Assembly: GCA_963810775.1 (NCBI GenBank)
Contig: CAWEOT010000025.1
Location: 368,404 to 432,403 of the forward strand
Origin: DATBVX01 sp963810775
GTDB lineage: Bacteria > Pseudomonadota > Gammaproteobacteria > Steroidobacterales > Steroidobacteraceae
Direction of reading: 5' to 3'
DNA: 64,000 bases
Shown in pieces: positions 46,716-56,113 of the stretch (positions are counted from its first letter, which is position 1; the number at the start of each line of letters is the position of its first letter). Both the position numbers and the translations under genes were made by a program. The notes beneath the pieces were generated by a model that was not told the DNA's origin, ran no database searches, and was given only the letters and a program-made list of their open reading frames with translations.

Positions 46716-47674
46716 TGACCATCGCGTGGGTTTTGGGGAGCGGGGGCCTGTTGGGCTCGGCATTGTGTCGCGCACTACGCTCGGACGGAACCGAGTTGTT
46801 CTCGCCGGTCCACCGGTTGCGCTGGGACAGTGAACCCGTACTCGCGCCTCAGCTTGCGACAGCCGTTCAATCGCTCGCAGCTCGCGCCGTCGCTGCGGGG
46901 CGATGGGAAATCTACTGGGCCGCCGGTGCGAGCACCATGGGCAGTTCGGAGGTCGCCCTTGCGCCGGAAACACGCACCCTGTCGATACTGCTCCATCTCG
47001 TCGAATCCGAACCGCGTCTGATGTCCACGCTCGGCGCCGTGGCGTTCGCCAGTTCGGCAGGCGCGATCTACTCAGGGTCACTCGATGACATCATCAGCGA
47101 GAGAACTTCCCCTGCTCCGACTACCGCTTACGCGCGCGAGAAGCTCAGGCAGGAAGACTTGGTGCGTTCGTTTGCACATGCAAATAGCCGCATGGCCGCG
47201 TTGCTCGGTCGACTATCGACGGTCTATGGCCCCGGACAGTCAGTCGGAAAACAGCAGGGCCTTCTCGCGCATATCGCGCGCTCCATACTGCGGAACCAGC
47301 CCGTCCAGATTTACGTACCACTCGACACGATTCGCGATTACATCGCCTCCGATGATGCCGCAGCCGCGATGGTGGCCGCCTTGCGCCAAGCAAGCGAGAG
47401 CCCGTGTGTTCTCACCAAAATAATTGCCTCCGAACAGCCTGCGACGATCGCCGAAATCATCTCGATTTTTAAGAGAATCTCGCGGCGCGCTCCGAGGATA
47501 ATCACGGGCGTAAGCGGACTGAGCGGCATCTATCCTCGACGAGTGCAGTTCCAGTCTGTAGCTACTCGGGAAGGCACACGGCCGCCAAGAACGAGCCTCC
47601 TCGTCGGTATTGCCCAGGTCATGGGCACAGAACGCGCTGCGTTCGTGCAGCGTTCGGGCCTAGGGGCAGGATGA
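46715..47674 (+). CDS. NAD-dependent epimerase/dehydratase (extended SDR)
   Basis: The 319-residue product starts MTIAWVLGSGGLLGSALCRA with a Rossmann glycine motif. The catalytic set is Ser in FASSAGAIYSG and YxxxK in AYAREKLRQEDLV. It lies directly after the GT2 gene (TGATG). It probably makes or changes a nucleotide sugar, but the substrate cannot be told. The C-terminal third is less conserved. Confidence 0.82.
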   Translation: MTIAWVLGSGGLLGSALCRALRSDGTELFSPVHRLRWDSEPVLAPQLATAVQSLAARAVAAGRWEIYWAAGASTMGSSEVALAPETRTLSILLHLVESEPRLMSTLGAVAFASSAGAIYSGSLDDIISERTSPAPTTAYAREKLRQEDLVRSFAHANSRMAALLGRLSTVYGPGQSVGKQQGLLAHIARSILRNQPVQIYVPLDTIRDYIASDDAAAAMVAALRQASESPCVLTKIIASEQPATIAEIISIFKRISRRAPRIITGVSGLSGIYPRRVQFQSVATREGTRPPRTSLLVGIAQVMGTERAAFVQRSGLGAG

Positions 47675-47820
47675 ATTTTTCGGAACAACCATCGAATGGT
47701 GGCCGTGGCTGTTGCTTCCCGGATCGAGGTCACTTCCAGCTCGGCTTACTTCCACCGCGCCTAGCCCCCCCCATCCAATGTGCGCCGCTCGGTTAGATTA
47801 GGTACTGTCGGAGCAACAGC

Positions 47821-48522
47821 ATGGATGAAGCAGAGTTCGACAAGGTTGCTGATGAATACGATGCCTTGCATGCGGCCAGTATCGCCGTGTCGGGCGAGGG
47901 CCCGGACTATTTCGCCGAATACAAAATAAGGGACATCGCGCGCGAGCATGGCCGACATCGCGGCCCAGGGATCGCGTCGCTGACGATTCTCGATTTCGGA
48001 GCAGGTATCGGTAGCGCCGTGCCGCACGTGCGCAGCCATCTTCCCCACGCACGATTGACCTGCTTGGATGTATCACGGCGCAGCTTGCAGATTGCGGAGC
48101 ACCGATTTCCGTCGCTTGCCCAGTACATACATTTCGACGGCACGAACATTCCGTTTCCAGGAGAGCATTTCGACATCGCTTTTGCGGCTTGCGTCTTTCA
48201 CCATATCGATCACGCCGAGCACGTATCGCTGCTGCAGGAATTGCGCAGGGTGATCCGGCCCGGCGGCAGCCTGTTCGTGTTCGAGCACAATCCGTACAAT
48301 CCCTTGACTGTACGCGTCGTCAGCAGCTGTTCGTTCGATGCGAATGCCAGATTGATCCGTGGCGCCGTCATGAAACGACGACTGGCGGCTGCCGGATTCA
48401 CCAGTACCAAAATTCGTTATCAGATCTTTTTCCCGCACGCCTTGCGCATACTGCGGCCATTGGAGGTGGCGCTCGCTTGGTTGCCGATGGGCGGTCAGTA
48501 TTGCGCGCTGGCGCACAAATGA
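47821..48522 (+). CDS. Class I SAM-dependent methyltransferase
   Basis: The 233-residue product has the SAM motif ILDFGAGIGSAVPHVR near residue 54, then CLDVSRRSLQIAEHRF, FAACVFHHIDHA and LRRVIRPGGSLFVFEHNP. ATG at 47821 is preceded by GGAG (cggagcaacagc). It is followed by a polytopic membrane protein on the same strand. The acceptor is unknown. Confidence 0.85.
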   Translation: MDEAEFDKVADEYDALHAASIAVSGEGPDYFAEYKIRDIAREHGRHRGPGIASLTILDFGAGIGSAVPHVRSHLPHARLTCLDVSRRSLQIAEHRFPSLAQYIHFDGTNIPFPGEHFDIAFAACVFHHIDHAEHVSLLQELRRVIRPGGSLFVFEHNPYNPLTVRVVSSCSFDANARLIRGAVMKRRLAAAGFTSTKIRYQIFFPHALRILRPLEVALAWLPMGGQYCALAHK

Positions 48523-48699
48523 TTCCTGCGGAACAGGAAGATACCGCAGCTTGGACACGATCTCCGTCCCGCGCTCTCGGCGTCGGCATGCTTATCGGCA
48601 AGTCCACTGGTGATCCACACCTGGGTACTGCTCCCGCTTCGCGGCCTGCTCCCACAATGCCTATCGCGTGCTAGCCTCTTGATCACGGTAGGGGGTCAG

Positions 48700-50427
48700 A
48701 TGAGCACGGACGTCCTGGGCGATCGGAACAACGCGAATGTGCCGAGATTGCCACCAAGCCGTCGGGTGGTGTTGCTAATTCTTGCGCTGGCCCCGTTTAC
48801 CGCGCTCGTTCTTCTAGGTTCACAGCTCTACTTTCGTCACGACGACTCGGCTCTCCTGTTGTGGGCGAAGGAGTTTCAGCATCCCTTCTACTACGCGTTC
48901 TCGGCCGATCCCCACACAAACGGTTTTGCGGACTCTCCGGGCATGCGCGCGTACTGGCGACCATTCCCGTACCTGTACACGATGCTTCTTTGGTCCATAT
49001 TCGGACCGGTACCGGGCCCCTACTTCGTGGTGGGTGGGCTGTGTTTCATCGGCGCCGTATTCTTTTTCTTCCGCCTCGCGGAACGACATGCCGGAACTTG
49101 GTCTGCGCTGTTTAGCTGCTTGGTTCTGCTGGGCGCCTTCGGCGGATCGATGCACAACCTGTTTCACATCCCCGTAGCGATTGGGTACCTCTTCCAGCTT
49201 GCGATGATCTACTGCTTCTGGTGCTACCTTCGCTTCGGAAAGCGGGTCCATCTAGTCGCCATTCTCATCCTGCTCGTCCCGTCCATATCACGCCAATCCA
49301 CGCCGGCTCTGCTTGTAGCGGTACTCGCCGCGATGTGGCTGGACCATGAGGGATCTCCTTGGACCTTCGTTCGCCGGAACCTGGCGGCGTTCGCCCTGTT
49401 GCCGGTGGCCTTCTGGCTCGTGTCGCTGTCGCCAATCGCTACGCGCGGCTCGGTTCTGCAATATGGCGGCGATCTGACCGCCGCTTGGGCGTTCGTCTCG
49501 GAGCGCATCCACTTCTATGGAGATTACCTGACGGGGGGTCTTAAGGGTGTTCTCCTGTTGGGCTTATTGGGCGGAACTGTGGTGCGGAGCGTTGGCTGTG
49601 CACTCGCGAAGCGAACGCACTGGATGGTGTTCCGCTGGACATGGCCCTTGGTCACCGCGTTAGGGATCTGGGCACTGTGGGGCCACACTTCTGCATCGAT
49701 CATCGCGCTGTTGCTCGCCTGCGGCTATCTCATCGCAACGGACCGCAGCTTGCGGCTGCCCCTCTTGTGGGCAGCTGCGTCCCTCAGTTGCTTCGTGGTC
49801 GCCTTCTACTACCACGAGGGATACCTACTGGAAGCCGGGTTTCCACTATCCCTGGCAGCCGGGATTGTTCTTCATAGACTTTGGGCTGCCGCGGCTCAGT
49901 GGTGGAGTTCTGGAGCGAGAGCGAACCGCTGGATGTGGTTCGCAGCGGCCGGTTGCGCGCTTCTTATTGCCCTGCCTCTCGGAGCTCGGGCTCTTCGGAA
50001 CGGTGGGCCGATCGAGACCGAGATACTCATGATCCGCACGGCAATCGCGTCGAATCGGACCTTCTCGCAACTCATCCACTCGATGGCGACTGAACTGCCG
50101 CCGAATGCGGAGGTTTACGAAATCGGAGAGGATGTACTGCGCGTAACCCGTTTCGATCGTCGGCGACTCAGCCGCTTGGACCGCGCGAGGCGGGTGAAAG
50201 TCATGAGCGGAGAGGACACGCTCGTTATGCTCCGCGTTCTCGACCGGAGCGACATACGGATCCGAGCCGTGCCGAGCGACGGCAGCGCTGCGCCTCCTAA
50301 CGGCTCATACTTCATCCTATTGAACCGTTTTGAGATGGAGTTTGCGCGGCGGCGCTTCGAGCTGACTCCAGTGCGCGAGTTCTGCGACAACGACGAGTGT
50401 GCGGGCATGTACCAACTGCAGACCTAG
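48700..50427 (+). CDS. Polytopic membrane protein, GT-C glycosyltransferase-like
   Basis: ATG at 48700 (MSTDVLGDRNNANVPRLPPS) gives 575 residues; the frame is open to 48610 but without support. After an N-terminal TM comes an extracytoplasmic loop with RHDDSALLLWAKEF, the DD pair placed as in GT-C enzymes, then about 10 TMs and a soluble C-terminal part (about 450-575). No close family is recognised. A role in polymer assembly, using a polyprenyl donor, is inferred from layout and context. Confidence 0.65.
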   Translation: MSTDVLGDRNNANVPRLPPSRRVVLLILALAPFTALVLLGSQLYFRHDDSALLLWAKEFQHPFYYAFSADPHTNGFADSPGMRAYWRPFPYLYTMLLWSIFGPVPGPYFVVGGLCFIGAVFFFFRLAERHAGTWSALFSCLVLLGAFGGSMHNLFHIPVAIGYLFQLAMIYCFWCYLRFGKRVHLVAILILLVPSISRQSTPALLVAVLAAMWLDHEGSPWTFVRRNLAAFALLPVAFWLVSLSPIATRGSVLQYGGDLTAAWAFVSERIHFYGDYLTGGLKGVLLLGLLGGTVVRSVGCALAKRTHWMVFRWTWPLVTALGIWALWGHTSASIIALLLACGYLIATDRSLRLPLLWAAASLSCFVVAFYYHEGYLLEAGFPLSLAAGIVLHRLWAAAAQWWSSGARANRWMWFAAAGCALLIALPLGARALRNGGPIETEILMIRTAIASNRTFSQLIHSMATELPPNAEVYEIGEDVLRVTRFDRRRLSRLDRARRVKVMSGEDTLVMLRVLDRSDIRIRAVPSDGSAAPPNGSYFILLNRFEMEFARRRFELTPVREFCDNDECAGMYQLQT

Positions 50428-50503
50428 TTGACGACAGAAGCTGAGTCTCGTCGTGACCCGCGACGACCAGGAGGAAGTAGTACATAAACTGAGCTCGGCG
50501 GCA

Positions 50504-50658
50504 CAAGTCGAGCCATTGGGGATCGCCAACATCGCTCGTCAGTTGACGCAAGCGCCCCGATAATTGCTCGGGCACGCCGAGTTTGTTCTACCTTTACTTG
50601 CACGGATGGCGGGTAATATTCCCTCGTTCCAAGAATACTTTTCCGTCGCAGTGTCTCT
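50504..50658. repeat. Copy 2 of a 150-base repeat shared with 44011-44166
   Basis: This copy covers the 3' end of the minus-strand gene at 50539-51687 and about 35 bases beyond its stop. The block agttgacgcaagcgccccga and the block aatacttttccgtcgcagtg are identical in both copies. Similarity ends abruptly after gtgtct. Confidence 0.8.
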
Positions 50659-51687
50659 TTTAGTGCCAAATCGCAGCCAAAAGATATGAGTCGCACCGAG
50701 AGTGTTTACCGCGTGGTCGTACAGCCTTCTTGGCAAGCACTCCTCCCTGCCGCAGAAATTTTGGGCTTCCACCGCGTAACCAATCGGTGTCTTTCCGCGA
50801 TAGTCAAATCCACCGACGCGCCCTTGGATAATGTTTTCCCCTTCCGTACTCTGGAAAACCCGCACATCCGGCCCACCAACGCCGCACTTGTTCTCATAAG
50901 CATGCTGGATAATTCCTTGGATTTCACCGACGAGGCCATTAGAGCCGACAAAGAGGTTCGTATGAGGCCACGCGTCCCTCGCGGCCGTCATTTGCCGCTT
51001 GATCTGCGCCGCGAGTGCCGGCCGGAGCGGTGGATTTCTGAAGCCCATAAATGTTTCATCCGTCAGCCAAACACCTTCGAAAAATGGTTCAGTATCGAAT
51101 CGCTTTGCGAGCGCCCGATCGAGAGCGATCAGCCTGTCCATCACCGGCTTTTCCCAGATAAGTGGGGTGATGCCGTGTCCGTCTTTGACCAAGAAACCAC
51201 CGTGGAACTCCGGATCGACTAACAGGTACTCGGGAATTTTGCCGCTTGGGTCCAGGCTGCGCGCACTTGCATCCCAAGTGCGATAATTGATTTGGACTAT
51301 AAGCCTCTTTCCCACCCGCTGGAGCGTCTCGAGATCTGCCTCGATAGCTGAGAAATCATAATGACCCTTCGTCGGCTCGACTTGTGCCCACCAGTATCGT
51401 TGTAAGACACCAGCCACATATGGCTCGCTGGACAATTGGGTAAACTCTGACCTCGGACTTTGGCCGGTCACAGCAGTCATCATGTAGTTGCCCGGATGCC
51501 ATTTAATTCCTGCAGCTGGCGGCTTTGAAGGTGTTCCGCAATCACCTGTGTCCTCAAGGCACAGCTTCGGAGGGGGCTTCGGTTCGGTTGCAGCGGGGCT
51601 TCTTGCGGTGAATGCGATCAGCAGGCTAATCGCCATGGCACACGCCGACGGCAGGTGTCTCTGTCTCATTAAGCGGCTCCTCATCAA
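50539..51687 (-). CDS. Secreted glycosidase-like protein (TIM-barrel type)
   Basis: The 382-residue product has a signal peptide (MAISLLIAFTARSPAATEP, cleavage near AAT). The mature part includes GVLQRYWWAQVEPTKGHYDF, typical of the first strands of clan-A glycoside hydrolases, with later FFEGVWLTDETFMG. I cannot name the GH family. It stands alone on the minus strand between plus-strand genes. Its 3' end is duplicated at 44011. It may act on the exported polymer. Confidence 0.65.
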   Translation of the reverse strand: MMRSRLMRQRHLPSACAMAISLLIAFTARSPAATEPKPPPKLCLEDTGDCGTPSKPPAAGIKWHPGNYMMTAVTGQSPRSEFTQLSSEPYVAGVLQRYWWAQVEPTKGHYDFSAIEADLETLQRVGKRLIVQINYRTWDASARSLDPSGKIPEYLLVDPEFHGGFLVKDGHGITPLIWEKPVMDRLIALDRALAKRFDTEPFFEGVWLTDETFMGFRNPPLRPALAAQIKRQMTAARDAWPHTNLFVGSNGLVGEIQGIIQHAYENKCGVGGPDVRVFQSTEGENIIQGRVGGFDYRGKTPIGYAVEAQNFCGREECLPRRLYDHAVNTLGATHIFWLRFGTKRDTATEKYSWNEGILPAIRASKGRTNSACPSNYRGACVN

Positions 51688-52340
51688 GGTTCCGGCAGTT
51701 CAGGACCAATTGAGGGCGCGCTCTAGAAGCGGCGTCTACGACAACAGGGGTCAACAGCAACGGAGGAATTTCGAGAACGCTCGAAACTGATTCCGTGCCG
51801 GCAACCCCGCTATCCCAGGGCGCACCCTTTGGACCGGAGGCTTTGCGTCCCCACCTCACGGTGGGTTTGCATGACTTAATGTATCCCGCATCAGCGTCGT
51901 GTAGCAACTGTCAGTGCGTTGCGACAGAAGCTCTTTGGTCGAATTCTGTTAAGCAATTCACGCAAAAGTCACTAATGTCACAGGCACGTAGGGGGATTTC
52001 CGAGCTGGTCGACCTTGCTTCCGACTTGAAGCGACGAGTAATCGGCGCGGAGGCATCGATTGCAGACTTTCGTCGCAATCGTCATCGCAAAGGGTCACGG
52101 CGTTCGCGCTGGAAGAGAAGTGATACGATTTGTCGCCGCGTTTGGCGCCGCCGCGAAACGCGACATTTTCGTCACACTCGGATAGGCCGTATCGGATGCC
52201 GCCAGCCAATGTTGATACGGTGCATATCGCAAGCGGCGACAAGATGAGGTCCCCTTCAAGCGCGAACATCCGCGTCGACACAACGTGGCACTCTGCACGG
52301 CAGGACACCGATAGAGTTCTTTGGGGGGGAGGCCACGTAG
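51688..52340. other. Long intergenic stretch, nothing recognised
   Basis: About 650 bases lie between the divergent glycosidase-like gene and GT4. The overlapping small frames (for example 51795-52247 plus, 51958-52308 minus) show no motif and biased, low-complexity composition. No terminator or DnaA, sigma-54 or repeat motif with correct spacing was found. Promoters for both flanking genes must lie here. Confidence 0.5.
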
Positions 52341-53456
52341 ATGGCCGGGGCTAGGAAGCGATTATGCATTTTGCTTCCTTCGCATTGGGGGGTCGGCATG
52401 GGCGGAGCCGAGATGCAAGTGAGGATGCTCGTCGGGAGATTGCTAACTCTTGACTGCTTTGACCTGCACTACGTCGCTCGCCGAATCGATCCAACTCACT
52501 CACCAGAGGGGTATTCGCTTCATCTGATCCCTTCGTACGGAGCTGTATCTGGAACCTTCTTATTTGACGTACCCCACTTGTTACGCCTGCTGAAGCGATT
52601 GCAGCCGGATGTGATTTATCAACGCGTCGGTTGTGCCTACACCGGTGCTGCTGCCTATTTTTCGCACCGAAGTCAGCGACGGATGGTATGGCACATCTCC
52701 AGTGACAGGGATCTGATGCCGCTCGCCTGGCGACTGTCATGGCGATCGCCAATTGAACAGCTCAACAAGAGCATGATCGAGTACGGTGCACGTCGCGCCG
52801 ATGCAGTGATTGTCCAGAACTCGCAACAGGCGGCGCTGCTGCACAGATACTACGGACGCTCAGATGCCGTTCATGTCCCGAATTTTCATGTGGCTCCGAG
52901 TGCGCCCATGGTCAAGCCAGCGGATCGCGTGACGGTGTGTTGGGTGGGAAACATAAAGTCGTTGAAGCAGGCCGACGTGTTCGTGCGCCTTGCGATCGAC
53001 TTTCAAGAGCGACCGGATGTCGAGTTTGTGATGGTAGGAGCCCCGCAAATGCGCCAGAACGAATGGGAGCGTCTGCTCGCCAAGATTCGTGGTTCACCCA
53101 ATCTGAATTACAGAGGTCCTCAACCTCAAGCCGTCGTGGAGGAACTCTTGGCGAGAGCGCATGTGCTGGTCAACACAAGTGCGTATGAGGGCTTTCCAAA
53201 CACGTTTATTCAATCATGGCTGCGAGCGGTTCCGGTTATCAGCCTATGTGTCAACCCGGACGGGGTATTCGACGACGATCGATACGGCATCTGTGCGGAG
53301 GGAAGCTACGAACGATTGAGAGCCGCCTTGGACCGGCTCGTTACCGATTCAATCCTGCGAAGTCGGATTGGGGAGAGATCAAGCTCATTTGCGCGCGAGC
53401 GCTTCTCGGAGAGAAATGTCGACCAAATTATTCGTCTGCTCAGTCGAGAAAATTAA
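52341..53456 (+). CDS. Glycosyltransferase family 4 protein
   Basis: The 371-residue product starts MAGARKRLCILLPSHWGVGM, with GGAEMQVRML just after, the GT4 N-terminal glycine motif. The C-terminal half has VCWVGNIKSLKQADVFVRLA and the E-x7-Q variant EGFPNTFIQSWLRAVPV. A ggagg lies 10-14 bases before the ATG at 52341. It is alone on the plus strand, followed by the sulfotransferase after about 260 bases. Confidence 0.87.
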   Translation: MAGARKRLCILLPSHWGVGMGGAEMQVRMLVGRLLTLDCFDLHYVARRIDPTHSPEGYSLHLIPSYGAVSGTFLFDVPHLLRLLKRLQPDVIYQRVGCAYTGAAAYFSHRSQRRMVWHISSDRDLMPLAWRLSWRSPIEQLNKSMIEYGARRADAVIVQNSQQAALLHRYYGRSDAVHVPNFHVAPSAPMVKPADRVTVCWVGNIKSLKQADVFVRLAIDFQERPDVEFVMVGAPQMRQNEWERLLAKIRGSPNLNYRGPQPQAVVEELLARAHVLVNTSAYEGFPNTFIQSWLRAVPVISLCVNPDGVFDDDRYGICAEGSYERLRAALDRLVTDSILRSRIGERSSSFARERFSERNVDQIIRLLSREN

Positions 53457-53642
53457 TCTCCGCTTGTAGCTCCGCAATGGTAGGAGGGATGGAAGGACTG
53501 CATAAGCGTGTCGCTTCCCTACAAGCCGGCACGCTCGGCTCATCGACCGAATTGACATATCGAGGACAGCACCATTTCCGACGGCGCGAAAAACCATCGG
53601 TTGCAGATATTGCAAACCGCAAAGACACATCCCGTGTTTGGG

Positions 53643-53658
53643 AGGCACGTGATACGCT
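53643..53658 (+). promoter_or_regulatory. Weak sigma-54-like element before sulfotransferase gene
   Basis: AGGCACGTGATACGCT has GG and GC separated by ten bases and the GGCAC half of the consensus; the -12 half (ACGCT) is poor. It lies 60 bases before the ATG at 53718, a suitable distance. The rest of the 53457-53717 gap shows nothing else. Confidence 0.3.
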
Positions 53659-53717
53659 CCGCGGCTATGTTTGGCGTGACAATTCATTAACTTAACGCTC
53701 GACAAGGTCATACCTGG

Positions 53718-54659
53718 ATGCTGCCAAACGCTATTAATGCAGTGTATATCCTCGCCCCCGGACACTCGGGATCTACCTTGTTGAATTTGATTGTCGGTGC
53801 GCATTCACGCGCTGTTGCTGTGAGTGAAATCACGAGTCTGCCGCAGAACATTGCTTACAACGAAAAATGCACTTGTGGTAGGACGGTGCGCGAGTGCGCG
53901 TATTGGCGGGAGGTGACCGAACGTCTTCGATTGACGTTAGGATTCAACATTCTCCGCGATCCCGGCCGGCTTGAGCTTGGATTTGTTGATGGCCCACGTC
54001 CGGGATATCGAGGAACTCTCCTCTACCGCTCGATGTGGAACGCACGTCGGATCGTGGTCTACCTTTCGCAACTAGCCGGCTTACCGCTACCTCGCTTCAT
54101 GCGACGGCGTTTCACCTTAGGCATCGAGCATCGGTTGGCGGTGTACAGAGCGGTACGTGAAGCAAGTGGCGCTTCCGTGGTGGTGGACGCGTCAAAGGAG
54201 TATTTGCAGGGCATCGCTGTCTACGAGCGTGAGCGCGAGCGAACGCGCCTCATTCTGCTCACCCGGGATGGGCGCGCAGTATTTTACTCAAACCTGAAGA
54301 GGGGATTCGGCCACTCACCCTCCCTCAATGCATGGCGAAACTATTATCGGCATGCGCTGCCGGTCATTAATCGACGAGTCGACCGGAAACATATCCTGTC
54401 GGTTCGATACGAGGATATTGCGACCGACCCGGAAACACACATTCGCCACATCTGCAACTTCGTGGGCTTGGAGTACGAGCCATCCATGCTTGATACGAGT
54501 ACAAAGGAATCTCACATCACCAGTGGCAACAATATGCGTTTTGATCGGAGCACGGGCATCCGGCTAGACACAAATTGGCGCTCCCAGTTGCAGGATTCCG
54601 ACCGGGCATATTTTGAGCGCTACGCTGGGGCGCTGAATCGGGAGCTCGGATACGAATAA
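53718..54659 (+). CDS. Sulfotransferase family protein
   Basis: This enzyme is predicted to move sulfate from PAPS to a sugar hydroxyl. The 313-residue product has the 5'-phosphosulfate loop ILAPGHSGSTLLNLIVGAHS near residue 11 and the 3'-phosphate region LILLTRDGRAVFYSNLKRG near 180. A Cys-rich stretch, EKCTCGRTVRECAYW, lies near 48. It implies a sulfated polymer or lipid. No PAPS-synthesis genes are present in the window. It is a single plus-strand gene, convergent with the GT4 at 54881. Confidence 0.85.
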   Translation: MLPNAINAVYILAPGHSGSTLLNLIVGAHSRAVAVSEITSLPQNIAYNEKCTCGRTVRECAYWREVTERLRLTLGFNILRDPGRLELGFVDGPRPGYRGTLLYRSMWNARRIVVYLSQLAGLPLPRFMRRRFTLGIEHRLAVYRAVREASGASVVVDASKEYLQGIAVYERERERTRLILLTRDGRAVFYSNLKRGFGHSPSLNAWRNYYRHALPVINRRVDRKHILSVRYEDIATDPETHIRHICNFVGLEYEPSMLDTSTKESHITSGNNMRFDRSTGIRLDTNWRSQLQDSDRAYFERYAGALNRELGYE

Positions 54660-54880
54660 TTGGCTCGTGCTCAAACCCTCCCATGTTCGAAACCCGTGAC
54701 TATCCCAGTAAAACACGCTCCGGACTAGCCGGAACACGTAGTGCGTCGCTTGGAGAGCTACGTGCTGCGATCTTCAGGCAGAGTCTGATCGTCTGGGGTG
54801 AACACTGGACATCAGAAAATAGCAATGCTCTCCCATTGCGTACGGACAGGAGACATCCCGGCAATTGGCCGAAGCCGTTG

Positions 54881-56113
54881 TTAAGCCCGCCGCCGGAGAA
54901 GGGCAATACAGTCCCGCTCGACACCGTCCGCAATGCGCGCATACGTTCTGTTGGCCTCCACCCATGCGCGTCCTCGAGCCCCGATTGCCGATCGCTCCGC
55001 TGGACTGCGCTTCATTAACCAGCAAACGGCCCGCGCGAAATGCTTTGCGCCCCAAGGCACGCAAACACCGGCGCGGCTCTCTCGCAATATGAGTCGCTGC
55101 TCCGGGTGGTCGTTTGCCACGACTGGCATGCCGAGTGCCAAATATTCGATCAGCTTGGTTGGAGATCCTACGTCGTATATTGGTGATCGGTAAATTGGCG
55201 AGAGGCAGGTATCTGTGCATGCAAGGCGACTCAAGGCTTCTCGTTGAGGGAGAAACCCGGTGATTTCGATGTCTTGATGGACCCCACGTGTCTCGGCATA
55301 GCGTTCGAGCAGCCGACGGTCGCGTGGCCTGTCCGCATCACCTATCAATAGCAATTTCGCGCGCACCCCATGTAGGTGCAGGCAGGCGAGCATATCAACG
55401 AGGATCTCAAGATGCCGTTCCGAGCTGAGCGTTCCCAGATAGCCGAGCGTGATAGGACCGTGCGCCTCGACTCTGTTCTGGCGTCTGGCGGGCACTATGT
55501 CCTTCAAACTGAATCCACTCACTATTGGTGATACCTTTGCCGGACGGATGCCGTGCGCGCAGATGTCGTGCTTCATGCGATCACTTTGCACGAATACGTG
55601 ATCGCTGCGAGGAAGAATCCATTTGTACAACAACCATCCCGACACGCGCCCGCGAAATCTTGCCAACCGCGGGTAGCGAGCAGTTTTCTCGCGCGCACTC
55701 AAGACTTCGATTTCAGGATATGGGAACGTCAACCAAAAGATGAACTTCGTTCCCCGCGCGCGCGCCCAAAGCTCTGCGACGCACGCCACTAGAAACTTGT
55801 CGCTGACGAGCACCGCGTCGTAGCGGTCTCGCGTTAGGAATTTCAGCGCTCTAACGTCGTGCCGGAGTCCAAGCCAGTGCTTGCGTATGCGATGCAGAAA
55901 GCCATCCTTGCTGTCCGTCGGCCCAACCCATATCGTTCGTCCAAACCAGGGATGAGACCCTGGTGAAACGCCCTCATGCGCAGCCTGCATGACGAGATCG
56001 ATCTCATGTCCGCGGTCGAGTAGCTCGCGCCCAAAGAGCACGTTGATGCGAACCCGGTCGGTTGGGAACGACTCACGCGGCAAGAACAACATGCGAATGA
56101 CCTGCTTCGTCAT
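54881..56113 (-). CDS. Glycosyltransferase family 4 protein
   Basis: The 410-residue product starts at ATG 56113, overlapping the Wzy stop. The N-terminal half has MLFLPRESFPTDRVRINVLF, and the C-terminal half has LGYLGTLSSERHLEILVDML and GSPTKLIEYLALGMPVVAND. It is the last gene of the minus-strand assembly operon that begins beyond the right edge. The frame is intact. Confidence 0.87.
   Translation of the reverse strand: MTKQVIRMLFLPRESFPTDRVRINVLFGRELLDRGHEIDLVMQAAHEGVSPGSHPWFGRTIWVGPTDSKDGFLHRIRKHWLGLRHDVRALKFLTRDRYDAVLVSDKFLVACVAELWARARGTKFIFWLTFPYPEIEVLSAREKTARYPRLARFRGRVSGWLLYKWILPRSDHVFVQSDRMKHDICAHGIRPAKVSPIVSGFSLKDIVPARRQNRVEAHGPITLGYLGTLSSERHLEILVDMLACLHLHGVRAKLLLIGDADRPRDRRLLERYAETRGVHQDIEITGFLPQREALSRLACTDTCLSPIYRSPIYDVGSPTKLIEYLALGMPVVANDHPEQRLILRESRAGVCVPWGAKHFARAVCWLMKRSPAERSAIGARGRAWVEANRTYARIADGVERDCIALLRRRA

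Noticed and set aside
52286..52302. TGGCAC followed by GC before the GT4 gene at 52341
   Set aside because: Spacing between GG and GC is eleven bases, not ten.
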